Positions 13,804 through 22,801 of a stretch of 43,031 nucleotides of DNA are shown here, piece after piece. The stretch is from a virus. A program made the position numbers and the translations under genes. Where the stretch lies: the IMG/VR virus record IMGVR_UViG_3300005264_000015, positions 1-43,031 of that record; one strand, written 5' to 3'. The notes under the pieces were generated by a model that was given only the letters and a program-made list of their open reading frames with translations, did not search any database and was not told the DNA's origin. Position 1 is the stretch's first letter; the number at the start of each line of letters is the position of its first letter.

Positions 13804-14487
13804 ATGGCATTACTTACGAGAGGCGATATATGTGAAATGTATGGATTAACTCAATCATATTTGAGTGTAAATGCAGGACGTAAAAAATTAGTCATTACAA
13901 AAACAGGAGATGGTAAGCAATTAATTGACACTAATCATGAGGTTAATGTTAGATTTTTTAGCAAGAAGAAAAAAGTAAAAGAATTGGAGCAGGTAGTTTT
14001 TACTCCAGAACCCATACAACCAGCACAGCCGAAAATAGATTATTCACCTACTATTATCACAACTGAACAGAAAGTAAAAGAAGCTAAAGAAAAAGTAATT
14101 AATTTACTTCCAAACGAACCAGTCGTGAACGAATTATTATCAATATCCGACATAGAAAAAAAGAAAAAGCTATTAGATATTCAATTGCTTGAGGAAAAAA
14201 TAGGCATTGAAAAGATGAAAAAGCAAAAAATGGAGGGTGAGTTAATACCAGTTAAATTAGTAGAAAATCTTGTATCTGCAACACTCAAAGCATTTACAAA
14301 CAGTTTTTATCAGACTGCTGATAGTTTATCAAATACAATAGTGACATCACTTGGAGGAACACGTGAGGATATAATTGAAGTACGTAAAAAATTAAGAGAT
14401 GAGGTAAATATAGGAATCCGTAATGGTAAAAAAATAGCAACAAAGCAAGTAGATGTAATTGTAGAGGAATTTCAATATAAGAAATAA
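13804..14487 (+). CDS. putative terminase small subunit
   Basis: A 227-aa protein from MALLTRGDICEMYG at 13804; an upstream in-frame ATG (13723) would translate the promoter and is rejected. The N-terminus (RGDICEMYGLTQSYLSVNAGRKKL) resembles a winged helix-turn-helix like lambda Nu1. A Pro-rich linker (about 65-90) and a Lys/Glu-rich helix (about 118-150) follow, probably for oligomerisation. A C-terminal helical domain (SATLKAFTNSFYQTADSL..., 160-227) would contact the large subunit, whose gene starts 4 nt after. Identification rests on position and domain layout, since sequence similarity is not obvious by eye. Confidence 0.65.
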   Translation: MALLTRGDICEMYGLTQSYLSVNAGRKKLVITKTGDGKQLIDTNHEVNVRFFSKKKKVKELEQVVFTPEPIQPAQPKIDYSPTIITTEQKVKEAKEKVINLLPNEPVVNELLSISDIEKKKKLLDIQLLEEKIGIEKMKKQKMEGELIPVKLVENLVSATLKAFTNSFYQTADSLSNTIVTSLGGTREDIIEVRKKLRDEVNIGIRNGKKIATKQVDVIVEEFQYKK

Positions 14488-14491
14488 GTAT

Positions 14492-16504
14492 ATGAATAGA
14501 GACCAATATAAATCACATTTAATTAATATACTGAACAAGTTTGACTATGAATTCAAATCTGTATTACCATCTCAATTTGCGGAAGATAACAGAGTAATGA
14601 GTTCAGCGACTACACCAATACCTGGACGTTTTTCGTTTGAGAATACACCGTATTCAAAAGAGATATTAGATTGCGGACACCCTGACCACCCAGCTCGTAT
14701 AATAGCTATAATGAAATCTGCTCAAAGTGGTATATCAACAGGAGTATTAGAAAATTTTGTTGCTTGGGTTATTGCAGAAAGTCCGGGCAATGTAATGTGG
14801 TTATCAGCGAATGAAAAATTAATGGAAGAAGCCATGACTAACAAATTCGAGGAAGTTATTGATAGTTGTGGATTGCGTAAATATATTGGAATAAAGACTA
14901 CAAATAAAAAAAATAGACGTACAGGTGACACGAGTAAGAGTAAGGATTTTGCAGGAGGTAAATTATTCAGTGGCGGATTAAATGCTTTGAGTGCAAATAT
15001 GCGACAGCGTTCAATTCGCTATGGAATAATAGACGATTTTGATGCTGCAAAATACACAGAAAAAGCTGGAGGAAGTGTACGTTCTTTAATTGAAAGTAGG
15101 TTTACAGCATATTATAATAAGATGAAATTATTCTATATATCAACAGCTGAATTAAAAGGAAGTTCAAATATTGAGGATATATTTCTAAAAGGTGACCAAA
15201 GATATTTTCATTGGGAATGTCCAAGCTGTGGAGAGCGCATAGATTTACAATGGCGTATAAAAGTATCGGATGATAATTATGCTGGAATAACTTATAAGCT
15301 GGATAAAAATCACAAACTAATTGATTCAAGCGTTGGATATATTTGTCAGAAGTGCGGACATTTTATACAAGAAAAACATAAACATAAATTGAACTTATCC
15401 GGAAAATGGATACCAACAGCAGAACCGAGTGAACCTGGAATATATTCATATCATTTGAATGCACTTTATAATCCAACATTTTCAACTCCATGGATTGCAC
15501 TTGTAAGAAAGTGGATAGATATACATCCAATAGGACAACCTATTAATGTAGAAGAGTTGCATACATTTGTAAATACAGTCCTTGGACAAACATACGAGCA
15601 GCGTTCTAAACCAATAAAGACAAATAATCTACGTAGACAATCAAGACAATATACAATAGGAACGGTTCCGGTTAATTTAGCAGAAAAAGACGGAAATGGT
15701 AAAGTCGTAATGATTACCTGCGGAAGTGACTTAAACGGTAAGATTGATGATGCTCGATTAGATTATGAAATAGTTGCTCATTGTGAAAATGGCGCTACGT
15801 ACAGCGTGACTCATGGAAGCGTGGGTACATTTAAGAAGTCAAGAAAAGAAACGGCATCACAACGCGATAATCGTGTTAAATGGACATATAGAAACAACGC
15901 TACAGAAAACAATGTTTGGACAGAGTTTCAAAATATAGTCATGCAACAATTACCAACGGACGATGGTAGTGAAATGAATATAATGATAACAGGTGTAGAC
16001 ACTGGACAATTTACTGTTTACGCTTATAATTTCATTAACTCAATGCCCAGCAATGTAATAGGATTAAAAGGAGATGGAGCGGATTCGTTTAGAAAGAAAG
16101 ATAAGGATAACGCATATTTTACACAGTCAAAGGAAAATATGCGAAATTATTTAGTAGATGTAAATCTTGTAAAAGATGTAATCAGTGGACATTTAGAGTT
16201 AAAATGGGAGGATGAAGCACTTGCTCAGCCTGCTAATTACTGTAATTTTCCAGTCAGTAAAAATGGTAAATATACGTATAAAGACTTCTATTCACATTAT
16301 GAAGCAGAACATAAAGTTGCAGAAGAAAAGAATGGCAATACGAGTTTTTTATGGATAAAGCGTTCATCGAGTGTAGAGAATCACTTATGGGATTGTAGAG
16401 TATATAATTTCGCTTTACGTGAAGTTCTTGCTAATGCAGTATGTCGTGAAAGCAAAATATATAAAGGCGGGTTTAATGAATATGTGAGTATTATTTTAGG
16501 ATAA
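14492..16504 (+). CDS. terminase large subunit, GpA family
   Basis: A 670-aa protein of the phage lambda GpA type. The P-loop is KSAQSGIS (75-82), corresponding to lambda gpA KSARVGYS, in which the lysine sits at the front instead of before Ser/Thr. IIDDFD (about 177-182) serves as a Walker B-like strand. Two Cys pairs (CPSCGE about 242-247; CQKCGH about 284-289) form the zinc ribbon typical of the family. The C-terminal half contains the nuclease with acidic residues (CGSDLNGK, MITGVDTGQ). It packages DNA into the prohead formed by the genes downstream. Confidence 0.9.
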   Translation: MNRDQYKSHLINILNKFDYEFKSVLPSQFAEDNRVMSSATTPIPGRFSFENTPYSKEILDCGHPDHPARIIAIMKSAQSGISTGVLENFVAWVIAESPGNVMWLSANEKLMEEAMTNKFEEVIDSCGLRKYIGIKTTNKKNRRTGDTSKSKDFAGGKLFSGGLNALSANMRQRSIRYGIIDDFDAAKYTEKAGGSVRSLIESRFTAYYNKMKLFYISTAELKGSSNIEDIFLKGDQRYFHWECPSCGERIDLQWRIKVSDDNYAGITYKLDKNHKLIDSSVGYICQKCGHFIQEKHKHKLNLSGKWIPTAEPSEPGIYSYHLNALYNPTFSTPWIALVRKWIDIHPIGQPINVEELHTFVNTVLGQTYEQRSKPIKTNNLRRQSRQYTIGTVPVNLAEKDGNGKVVMITCGSDLNGKIDDARLDYEIVAHCENGATYSVTHGSVGTFKKSRKETASQRDNRVKWTYRNNATENNVWTEFQNIVMQQLPTDDGSEMNIMITGVDTGQFTVYAYNFINSMPSNVIGLKGDGADSFRKKDKDNAYFTQSKENMRNYLVDVNLVKDVISGHLELKWEDEALAQPANYCNFPVSKNGKYTYKDFYSHYEAEHKVAEEKNGNTSFLWIKRSSSVENHLWDCRVYNFALREVLANAVCRESKIYKGGFNEYVSIILG

Positions 16505-16516
16505 ATTAAATTAAAT

Positions 16517-16547
16517 TATGTTATATAACATATTTTTGTTATTTTTG
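16517..16547 (+). promoter_or_regulatory. late promoter 1: 16-bp palindrome, 7 bp, TAnnTTTG
   Basis: TATGTTATATAACATA (16517-16532) is a perfect palindrome. Seven bp later comes TATTTTTG (16540-16547), then TATT and the ATG at 16552. The whole arrangement is identical in spacing to 23089-23119 and 30095-30125. The palindrome occupies the place where a -33 element would be, so a bound activator may replace -33 contacts. Confidence 0.78.
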
Positions 16548-16551
16548 TATT

Positions 16552-16857
16552 ATGATAGTTTATCAAAGTGAAGCTTTCTATATTGCAAGCGTAACAGAAA
16601 AAAAAGCGAAAATTACTGCTATTAAAGCAATTATCGCAGCTTTAGAAGTTAAAGCATTATCTTCAATTGATAATATTGATGTTGAGGAATATATGTTAGA
16701 TGACGGGCAGACAAAGATTAAAACTACATTTCGTTCACCTGAAGCAATATGGAAAGCAATTCATAATTATGAAATACTATTGCAAAGGTATATTAATCAA
16801 TTAAATGGTCGTGTTGTTAGGTTACTTGATGCAGGTACGGCAACAAATATAAGATAA
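16552..16857 (+). CDS. gpW-like head completion / head-tail joining protein
   Basis: A 101-aa protein between the terminase and portal genes, the place of lambda gpW. It has an N-terminal helix (KKAKITAIKAIIAALEVKALSS), a central strand pair with IDNIDVEEYMLDDGQTKIKTTFRSP, and a C-terminal helix IWKAIHNYEILLQRYINQLNGR. This alpha-beta-beta-alpha layout fits gpW or related DUF6148-type proteins. It is the first gene of a late operon and is predicted to be translated from a leaderless mRNA. Confidence 0.6.
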   Translation: MIVYQSEAFYIASVTEKKAKITAIKAIIAALEVKALSSIDNIDVEEYMLDDGQTKIKTTFRSPEAIWKAIHNYEILLQRYINQLNGRVVRLLDAGTATNIR

Positions 16858-16861
16858 TATT

Positions 16862-18334
16862 ATGGGACTTTTTAGTATATTCAAGCGAGCGCCAGAATTA
16901 AAACAAACACAATACTCAGGATATTCTAATCCTATATTTGCAGTACATTTTGATGGTGAAAAAACACCTGGAGAAATGGGTAATATAAAAGATTATTATC
17001 CAGATTATTTTGCATTACGAGCAAGAAGTTGGCAATCATATTTAGAAAGTGATATTATTCAAACTATTGTAGGTAAATATATAATTTGGGTTATAGGTAG
17101 TGGATTAAGATTACAAACTGAACCTATTAAAGAATTATCTACAGAATTTGATTCTAATATATTGGAGACGAAATTTAGATTATTTGCAAAGAGTAAAATG
17201 TCTGCGTATAATAAAATTGATACAATTCATTCACTGGCTGTAAAAGCATTTAAAGAAGCAAAAATAGGAGGAGATTGTCTGGTTGTATTGCGTGTTAAAG
17301 ATGCACAATTAACTGTTCAAGTTATAGACGGAGATAATCTTACAACACCTTTTGGAGTTACAACTAAAAATATTCAAGACGGAATCGAATTAGGAAAAAA
17401 CGGTGAACATATTGCTTTTCATGTATATACAAAGGATGGTAATATAGAAGAAATACCAGCAAAAACAAACGGTATCATAACCGCTTATATGGTATATGGT
17501 TCTAAATATAGACTTGATGAAGTTCGTGGTATTCCTGCAATATCTGCAAATCTTGAAACTATTAAAAAACTTGATAGATATAAAGAAGCGACAGTAGGTG
17601 GAGCGGAAGAAAGAGCAAAAATACCATATTATATACATCACAAAACAGGCTCAACAGGTAGTAATCCACTAACTTCAAGCATTGCTAATGCAATGGCAGG
17701 AAATAAAGGTATTGCGCCAGAAACGGCAACAGATACAGATACGGCTCAAAAAATTGCACTTACAACGCAAAAGAGCGTATTTAATATGGAAATTGAAAGT
17801 GAATTAAAGTCACTTGAAAGTCGTCAAGAGCTTAATTTTGAAGAATTTTATACGACAAATGTAAAGAGTATATGTGCTAGTTTAATGATACCTTACGAGG
17901 TAGCATATTCAATGTATGATAGCAATTACTCAGCAAGTAGAGCGGCTATTAAAGATTGGGAGCATATTAAAAATGTAACAACTGAACACTTTTCACAGCA
18001 ATTTTATAAACCAATATATGATTTGTTTTTTGAATTGCAGATATTAACGGATGATTTAAACATCCCAGAATATTTACAAGCCGACGAATTAACTAAAGAA
18101 GCGTATAGAAATGCACGTTTTGTTGGTGTGAATGTAGCAAACATAGACCCACTAAAAGAAATTAAAGCAGAACGTGAAAAATTAGGTGAATTAGGTAAGT
18201 TTATACCGCTTACTACACTTGAACAAGCCACAGAAAACGTGAACGGAGGAGAATTTGCTCAAAATATAGAACGATTTACAAAAGAATTAGAACAAGCCAA
18301 AGAATTAATCCCAAAAGAAGATGTCAAAGAATAA
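16862..18334 (+). CDS. portal protein, lambda gpB family
   Basis: A 490-aa protein of the lambda portal type. Recognisable segments are YYPDYFALRARSWQSYLESDI and VGKYIIWVIGSGLRLQTEP near the N-terminus, a central EAKIGGDCLVVLRV and QVIDGDNL, and a C-terminal third with PYEVAYSMYDSNYSASRAAIKDWEHI, highly typical of the family. It forms the dodecameric ring for DNA passage at one capsid vertex. Its last 14 nt overlap the start of the next gene, indicating translational coupling. Confidence 0.9.
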   Translation: MGLFSIFKRAPELKQTQYSGYSNPIFAVHFDGEKTPGEMGNIKDYYPDYFALRARSWQSYLESDIIQTIVGKYIIWVIGSGLRLQTEPIKELSTEFDSNILETKFRLFAKSKMSAYNKIDTIHSLAVKAFKEAKIGGDCLVVLRVKDAQLTVQVIDGDNLTTPFGVTTKNIQDGIELGKNGEHIAFHVYTKDGNIEEIPAKTNGIITAYMVYGSKYRLDEVRGIPAISANLETIKKLDRYKEATVGGAEERAKIPYYIHHKTGSTGSNPLTSSIANAMAGNKGIAPETATDTDTAQKIALTTQKSVFNMEIESELKSLESRQELNFEEFYTTNVKSICASLMIPYEVAYSMYDSNYSASRAAIKDWEHIKNVTTEHFSQQFYKPIYDLFFELQILTDDLNIPEYLQADELTKEAYRNARFVGVNVANIDPLKEIKAEREKLGELGKFIPLTTLEQATENVNGGEFAQNIERFTKELEQAKELIPKEDVKE

Positions 18335-20270
18335 TACAGTAGGAATTTTTGAAGGCAAAATAGTTAAAAAAGCCGTCATATTAGATGGTGCTGTTGATTT
18401 AGGTAATTTGAATGATATATATGTGACTGTTGATGGAAAGAAAGCTGTTGCCATATATCAACTAGATGGTGTTGTTGATTGGCGAAATAATCAAAATCAT
18501 TTGGTTACGGTAGACACTCAAATTGCTATTGCAATGAAAGCGATAGATGGTGTTAATGATTATAAAAATTATCAATCAGCATTAATGAGCGTTGACGGTG
18601 AAATGTGTGTTGCCATTTATTTAATGACAGGAACCCCCACAACACTGAATAAACAAAGTAAAATGGTTGTAGTTGATAGGAAAAGGTCATTAGCAGTATA
18701 TGGTGTAGATGGTTTCTTCTGTTTTCCAAAAACAGGACTTTTACAATATTTAGGCGAAAAATCAGACACCCAACTATTAGACACCTACAACAAGGGCGAT
18801 GCAAGAGAAGTGCAACAAGCAAGGGCTTATGAGCTTGCAGGTAGTCAGTATATTGATACAGGAGTTAATGATGTGCTAACTTCATTTGTTGGGGAAATAA
18901 CATTTATTCTAACAGACTATACATCTACTGTATATCCTATTCTTTTTGGTAAAGGAACAACGGGGAGCTCTGAATTTATGTTTAGAGAAGCTGGAGGAAA
19001 ACTAAACTTATACGTAAATGGAGCTACTGTTATTTTAAATGGTGGAAATCTTACCTTGAATGTAGTTCATACAGCAAAAGTAATATTAACCCCAACAAGA
19101 CAAGAAGTAATACTAGATGGTGTTAGCACCGTAGCAACCAACACTATTGATTTTTCAACAACAAAAAACATAATGGTGGGTGGAACAGATGAATCATCTA
19201 ACCGTTTTTTGACAGGCAGAATATTTAACTATTCTTACATAATTAATGGAGGTAATGAAGTAGTTTATAATTGCGAAGAAAGAGCAGGTAATACATCATA
19301 CAGTACAACAGCAGGAGTAACAGCCGACATATACGGAAGTCTTACAGGCTTTCATGTAATAGACCACAGAAAAACTACTTGTTATTTAGATAGCGTAGGG
19401 TTTGCAATAGATAATACCAACCCCGATGTTGCTATACCAATAGGTACAGATGGCACACCAGTAGCAAGTTATGACACTTGGGACAAAGGGGTTGTGCCTA
19501 AAAATGTTAATTTTGTTAATGCAAGTTGCTTTCACTTCATTGCAGGGAGCAACATGATAGCAGGAATGACAGGTTTAACCGTAGTTGATTTTATTGCAGA
19601 AAGTGGAGTTACACCTATCATAAGTGGCGATAACCTGACAACCGATGTAGATGGTTGGGTTGCAATGGTTGAACTATCGAATGGAGCTAAATTAGTATTC
19701 ATAGGAGAGGGAACAAGCAACACGGTATATGACGTTAATAATGATACAGCGTATAGCATTGCAGGAACAATAACAGATGGTGTAAGTTGGATTACACAAG
19801 ACGCATATCACTTCAAAGAGAAGTATGGATATACAGCCCCCAATATACCCGCAAGTTTACTTAATATAGGACTTGATGTTTTAGGTGCAACTTTAGAATT
19901 TCCTCCTTGCGAAATAGGAAGTAATGATGGAAGCCAAAAACAATATCCTTTGGCATGCGATTTAATTCACGCTGATAATGATGAAATTTACTTCGATAAA
20001 ACAACACCTGAGTTAGTTGTGGCAAGAGAATTGAACAATGCAGACTTACCTGAAAATGGAGGTTATACAACCTGGAATAAAGTAGATAATTGCAAAATGC
20101 AAGGCTTGATGTATGACCACAATTTAAGTAATGACGAATTATACGATATTATTAAATGTTATAATAAAGGTATGAGCCTACCTATTGGTAAATGTATATT
20201 ACAAGATGGTTCAGGTAATGATTTAGTAGATTTTAATTTAATGGACTTAATTATAGGAGACTGCGTATAA
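18321..20270 (+). CDS. large virion protein with N-terminal repeats and LamG-like domain
   Basis: A 649-aa protein, unusual for its place between portal and head protease. Residues 1-135 contain about four repeats of 31-32 aa with the pattern VDG-x-Asn/Gln-rich-x-VTVDGKKAVAIYxLDG. Residues about 165-320 look like a concanavalin/LamG jelly roll (YIDTGVND, EITFIL, LNLYVNGATVIL, IMVGGTDES, GRIFNYSYI). The C-terminal half is unfamiliar and beta-rich. Proteins with such layout are often receptor-binding or capsid-surface adhesion proteins. The gene contains more C-rich stretches than its neighbours, which may indicate transfer. Portal coupling suggests virion location; the exact site is unknown. 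Confidence 0.55.
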   Translation: MSKNNTVGIFEGKIVKKAVILDGAVDLGNLNDIYVTVDGKKAVAIYQLDGVVDWRNNQNHLVTVDTQIAIAMKAIDGVNDYKNYQSALMSVDGEMCVAIYLMTGTPTTLNKQSKMVVVDRKRSLAVYGVDGFFCFPKTGLLQYLGEKSDTQLLDTYNKGDAREVQQARAYELAGSQYIDTGVNDVLTSFVGEITFILTDYTSTVYPILFGKGTTGSSEFMFREAGGKLNLYVNGATVILNGGNLTLNVVHTAKVILTPTRQEVILDGVSTVATNTIDFSTTKNIMVGGTDESSNRFLTGRIFNYSYIINGGNEVVYNCEERAGNTSYSTTAGVTADIYGSLTGFHVIDHRKTTCYLDSVGFAIDNTNPDVAIPIGTDGTPVASYDTWDKGVVPKNVNFVNASCFHFIAGSNMIAGMTGLTVVDFIAESGVTPIISGDNLTTDVDGWVAMVELSNGAKLVFIGEGTSNTVYDVNNDTAYSIAGTITDGVSWITQDAYHFKEKYGYTAPNIPASLLNIGLDVLGATLEFPPCEIGSNDGSQKQYPLACDLIHADNDEIYFDKTTPELVVARELNNADLPENGGYTTWNKVDNCKMQGLMYDHNLSNDELYDIIKCYNKGMSLPIGKCILQDGSGNDLVDFNLMDLIIGDCV

Positions 20271-20770
20271 TGGGATATATAGATGCGAAAGATTATTTCA
20301 GAGATAATATAGTAGGAATACAGAAAGCAATAGATGATTGTTCATCAGATGCAGGAGTAGTTACTATAAGCGATGTAGACGTATGGCACGAATATGTAAA
20401 TAACGGTTTAGGTTATAGAGATACAAGCGATGGCGATATATGGAATACTACAACTAATATAATAGACGTATCAGATAGGGTTTTATATGATGATATAGAT
20501 ATTACGTTAAAGACTACAGTTGAAACAAATTCAGCTAATAGTATGCTTCATGTAGAGCTATATATACCTGACCCTACTGGCGACATTCACGTAATGGGCA
20601 AAACCGTCACGCCGTCTAAGCAGAATATTCCTCACAGAGAAACAATTACATATCCTGCGTATATAGGAGCTAAGGCTAAACTTTACGGTTTTAAAATTCG
20701 CACAAAAGTAGATGCTACATTAAGTGGTATTTTTCAATTAACAGAACGTTCAATTTTAATAAGAATATAA
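20270..20770 (+). CDS. putative virion-associated protein (166 aa)
   Basis: It starts with TAATG overlap to the preceding gene. The N-terminus (MGYIDAKDYFRDNIVGIQKAI) is followed by GLGYRDTSDGDIW, which resembles the N-terminus of the next gene (MGYRDVSDLDTP). The C-terminal part is beta-rich (LHVELYIPDPTGDIHVMG). I do not recognise a family. The repeated GYRD module could be a shared docking element for fibre or decoration proteins. Confidence 0.5.
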   Translation: MGYIDAKDYFRDNIVGIQKAIDDCSSDAGVVTISDVDVWHEYVNNGLGYRDTSDGDIWNTTTNIIDVSDRVLYDDIDITLKTTVETNSANSMLHVELYIPDPTGDIHVMGKTVTPSKQNIPHRETITYPAYIGAKAKLYGFKIRTKVDATLSGIFQLTERSILIRI

Positions 20771-21429
20771 TGGGATATAGAGATGTAAGTGATTTAGACA
20801 CCCCTTTAAAAATAGGTAAAGGTACAGATACAACAGAGATAAGAGTAAATGGAACACAAAGATTAACGGGAGATGCTACCAGTTGGAGAGATATGATACT
20901 ATCCTTGATAGGCAAAAAGCTAACAGCTACAAATGGTAGAGTAGATTATGATTTTGACGAAATGTGTATCAAATTTCAAGATAATGGTTCTACTTCAAAT
21001 CCGAACGATTTTGTTGGTGGTAATATGGAAATAAACCACGACTTAATGGTCGGGACACAAGTTATCTTTAAACCGCACATTCATTGGTTTCAAGAAGTCG
21101 TAGGTGGTGTCGCACAAGAATGTGATTTAACTATGTTGTGGCGGATTCAAAACAACGACAATGCTAAAACTACTATATGGAATGAAGTAGAATGCAACAC
21201 TGGTGTTGGCGGTGATGATATATTTGATTTCACAAGTGAAGCAGATGGAATATATAATCAAATTTCAAGATTCCCAGATATGATTGTTGATTGCGGTATA
21301 AGTGATACTTTTCAAATTAAATTAGTTAGAACTGATAGTAATGGGGGCGATATGTTAGTTTACTTTTTTGATTTGCACGGAAAAGTAGATAGTTTTGGTA
21401 GTGATGAGGAAATAATGAAAATTAATTAA
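20770..21429 (+). CDS. putative virion-associated protein (219 aa)
   Basis: Coupled by TAATG to the preceding gene. The N-terminal MGYRDVSDLDTPLKIGKGTD is followed by a beta-sandwich-like domain with MEINHDLMVGTQVIFKPHIHW (about 85-105) and FQIKLVRTDSNGGDMLVYFFDLHG near the end. The HIHW pattern occurs in several phage fibre or decoration proteins of unknown structure. A role on the virion surface is inferred from gene order. Confidence 0.5.
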   Translation: MGYRDVSDLDTPLKIGKGTDTTEIRVNGTQRLTGDATSWRDMILSLIGKKLTATNGRVDYDFDEMCIKFQDNGSTSNPNDFVGGNMEINHDLMVGTQVIFKPHIHWFQEVVGGVAQECDLTMLWRIQNNDNAKTTIWNEVECNTGVGGDDIFDFTSEADGIYNQISRFPDMIVDCGISDTFQIKLVRTDSNGGDMLVYFFDLHGKVDSFGSDEEIMKIN

Positions 21430-21433
21430 TAAT

Positions 21434-21907
21434 ATGGAAGTAATAAAGAACAAAAGAAACATAGAGCTAATAGTCCCTTATACAGCAGTTAAAGGTGATG
21501 AGTATATTAAGGCACTGGTCCAAGAGGGGTTAATATTAGGACTTGACAGTGAGAATGTAACAGACGGTGAGCAATTATACAAAAGAGTATTCCTCAACTT
21601 CATAGAAGAAGATTTATTAGCTTATTGTATATCGCAAGGTTATGAAGTTAATTGGTTAAAACCTTATAATTACCCATATATTGAGTTAGGTGAGGGTACA
21701 GACACAGGAGAGCTTTATATTTATGAAAACCAACGTAGATATAAAGACGGTAAGATGCTAATAAGAATTGATAAGGCAGGAGACCAACAGAACCCATTAT
21801 TACCAACTTTTGAGGAATTAAAGGAATGGCAGAAATTAGGGAGTATTATTTGCGAGCCAAAGAATGTAGCAGATAAAATGAAAATTTACGATATTGATAA
21901 AATTTAA
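21434..21907 (+). CDS. hypothetical protein downstream of the surface gene group
   Basis: A 157-aa protein. The N-terminus (KRNIELIVPYTAVKGDEYIKALVQEGLILG) is alpha/beta, the middle is acidic, and the C-terminal part contains YIYENQRRYKDGKMLIRIDKAGDQ. No recognised domain. It is the last gene before the lysis genes and could be a small fibre chaperone or tail-like component, which cannot be decided. Confidence 0.5.
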   Translation: MEVIKNKRNIELIVPYTAVKGDEYIKALVQEGLILGLDSENVTDGEQLYKRVFLNFIEEDLLAYCISQGYEVNWLKPYNYPYIELGEGTDTGELYIYENQRRYKDGKMLIRIDKAGDQQNPLLPTFEELKEWQKLGSIICEPKNVADKMKIYDIDKI

Positions 21908-21911
21908 AATA

Positions 21912-22274
21912 ATGAAAGTAAATAAAAGTTTGATAATAGGATTATTACTTCTAATTGCAGGAGGGTTAGGCAGTATTTTATGGTTTTCGTTTAATACAAT
22001 TATCGAGAATAAGATAAACAACGAAAGCATTCAGAACAACCAAGTAATATTAAATAACAAATTTGACACATTTATCGCATTGCATAGTTCGCAAAATATA
22101 GAGTTAAATAAACGAATAGATGGCATTAAAGATAGTTTGGCGAAGCAGGGCGAACGAAACAATCAAGGTCATGACGAGATTATTCATAAAGTAAATAATA
22201 TTATTTATATTGAAAAAAAAACTGATAAGAATTTTCGGGAACTTTGGAATACAATTAACTTGACAGTAAGATGA
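21912..22274 (+). CDS. membrane protein with coiled coil, putative lysis accessory
   Basis: A 120-aa protein from ATG 21912 (MKVNKSLIIG); a longer in-frame start lies 18 nt upstream and overlaps the previous stop. One N-terminal membrane segment LIIGLLLLIAGGLGSILWF (7-25) is followed by a long helix rich in Asn, Lys and Glu (30-110), probably a periplasmic coiled coil. It is joined by ATGA overlap to the two-pass holin candidate. A spanin- or holin-modulating role is possible. Confidence 0.5.
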   Translation: MKVNKSLIIGLLLLIAGGLGSILWFSFNTIIENKINNESIQNNQVILNNKFDTFIALHSSQNIELNKRIDGIKDSLAKQGERNNQGHDEIIHKVNNIIYIEKKTDKNFRELWNTINLTVR

Positions 22275-22456
22275 ATATAAGGCAATACATAAGGGCAATA
22301 ATAACCGCTGTAATGATGTTAATTATTGTTATAGTTATCTTTGTTATTCATTACGACAATGTTTATTTGGACGTATTAAAAGAATTGAGCTTGCCTTTGA
22401 CTATTATACTTGGCGGTTATTTCTCCGTTGAGGCTGTTAAAAATATAAAGAAATGA
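22271..22456 (+). CDS. putative holin (two membrane segments)
   Basis: A 61-aa protein with hydrophobic segments ITAVMMLIIVIVIFVIHY (11-28) and LSLPLTIILGGYFSVEAV (39-56). Short N- and C-termini with basic residues fit a class II holin. ATGA overlaps link it to the membrane gene before and the endolysin gene after. Holins set the time of lysis by opening the inner membrane for the endolysin. Confidence 0.6.
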   Translation: MNIRQYIRAIITAVMMLIIVIVIFVIHYDNVYLDVLKELSLPLTIILGGYFSVEAVKNIKK

Positions 22457-22791
22457 AACACTTTAAAAAAGAGGAGTTTACAATGGGCGATATTAACGTA
22501 TTTGAAAAAATGGACGTTAAATTGCTCAATAATTTAGATAGTTTAAGAGAGCTTTGTGGCTTTCCTTTAAAAATCAATTCGTCATATCGAAGTGAAGAAT
22601 ATAATGAAAAAATACGAGGTGCAAAAAACAGCCAGCACTTGTTAGGAAAAGCAGTTGATATTTATTGTATAGATGCGACTAAGCGAAAAGAAATTGTAAA
22701 AAATGCTTTAAATTTAGGGTTTAGCGTTGGCGTTGCAAAGACATTTGTACATATTGACGTTAGAGAATTGCAATTATTATTTACTTATTAA
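22453..22791 (+). CDS. endolysin, peptidase M15 family
   Basis: A 112-aa protein of the M15 (VanY/L-Ala-D-Glu type) peptidase group. Zinc and catalytic residues are visible: S-x-H-x-x-G-x-A-x-D at 60-69 (SQHLLGKAVD) and a second zinc His in FVHID (100). The preceding SSYRSEEYN is also typical. It cuts the peptide stems of peptidoglycan. No signal peptide is seen, so export would depend on the holin. Single-domain, short form. Confidence 0.85.
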   Translation: MKHFKKEEFTMGDINVFEKMDVKLLNNLDSLRELCGFPLKINSSYRSEEYNEKIRGAKNSQHLLGKAVDIYCIDATKRKEIVKNALNLGFSVGVAKTFVHIDVRELQLLFTY

Positions 22792-22801
22792 AACATAACC
22801 T

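Noticed and set aside
14722-14931. Minus-strand frames inside the terminase and other late genes
   Set aside because: All are antisense to well-supported genes and have no promoter or family resemblance.
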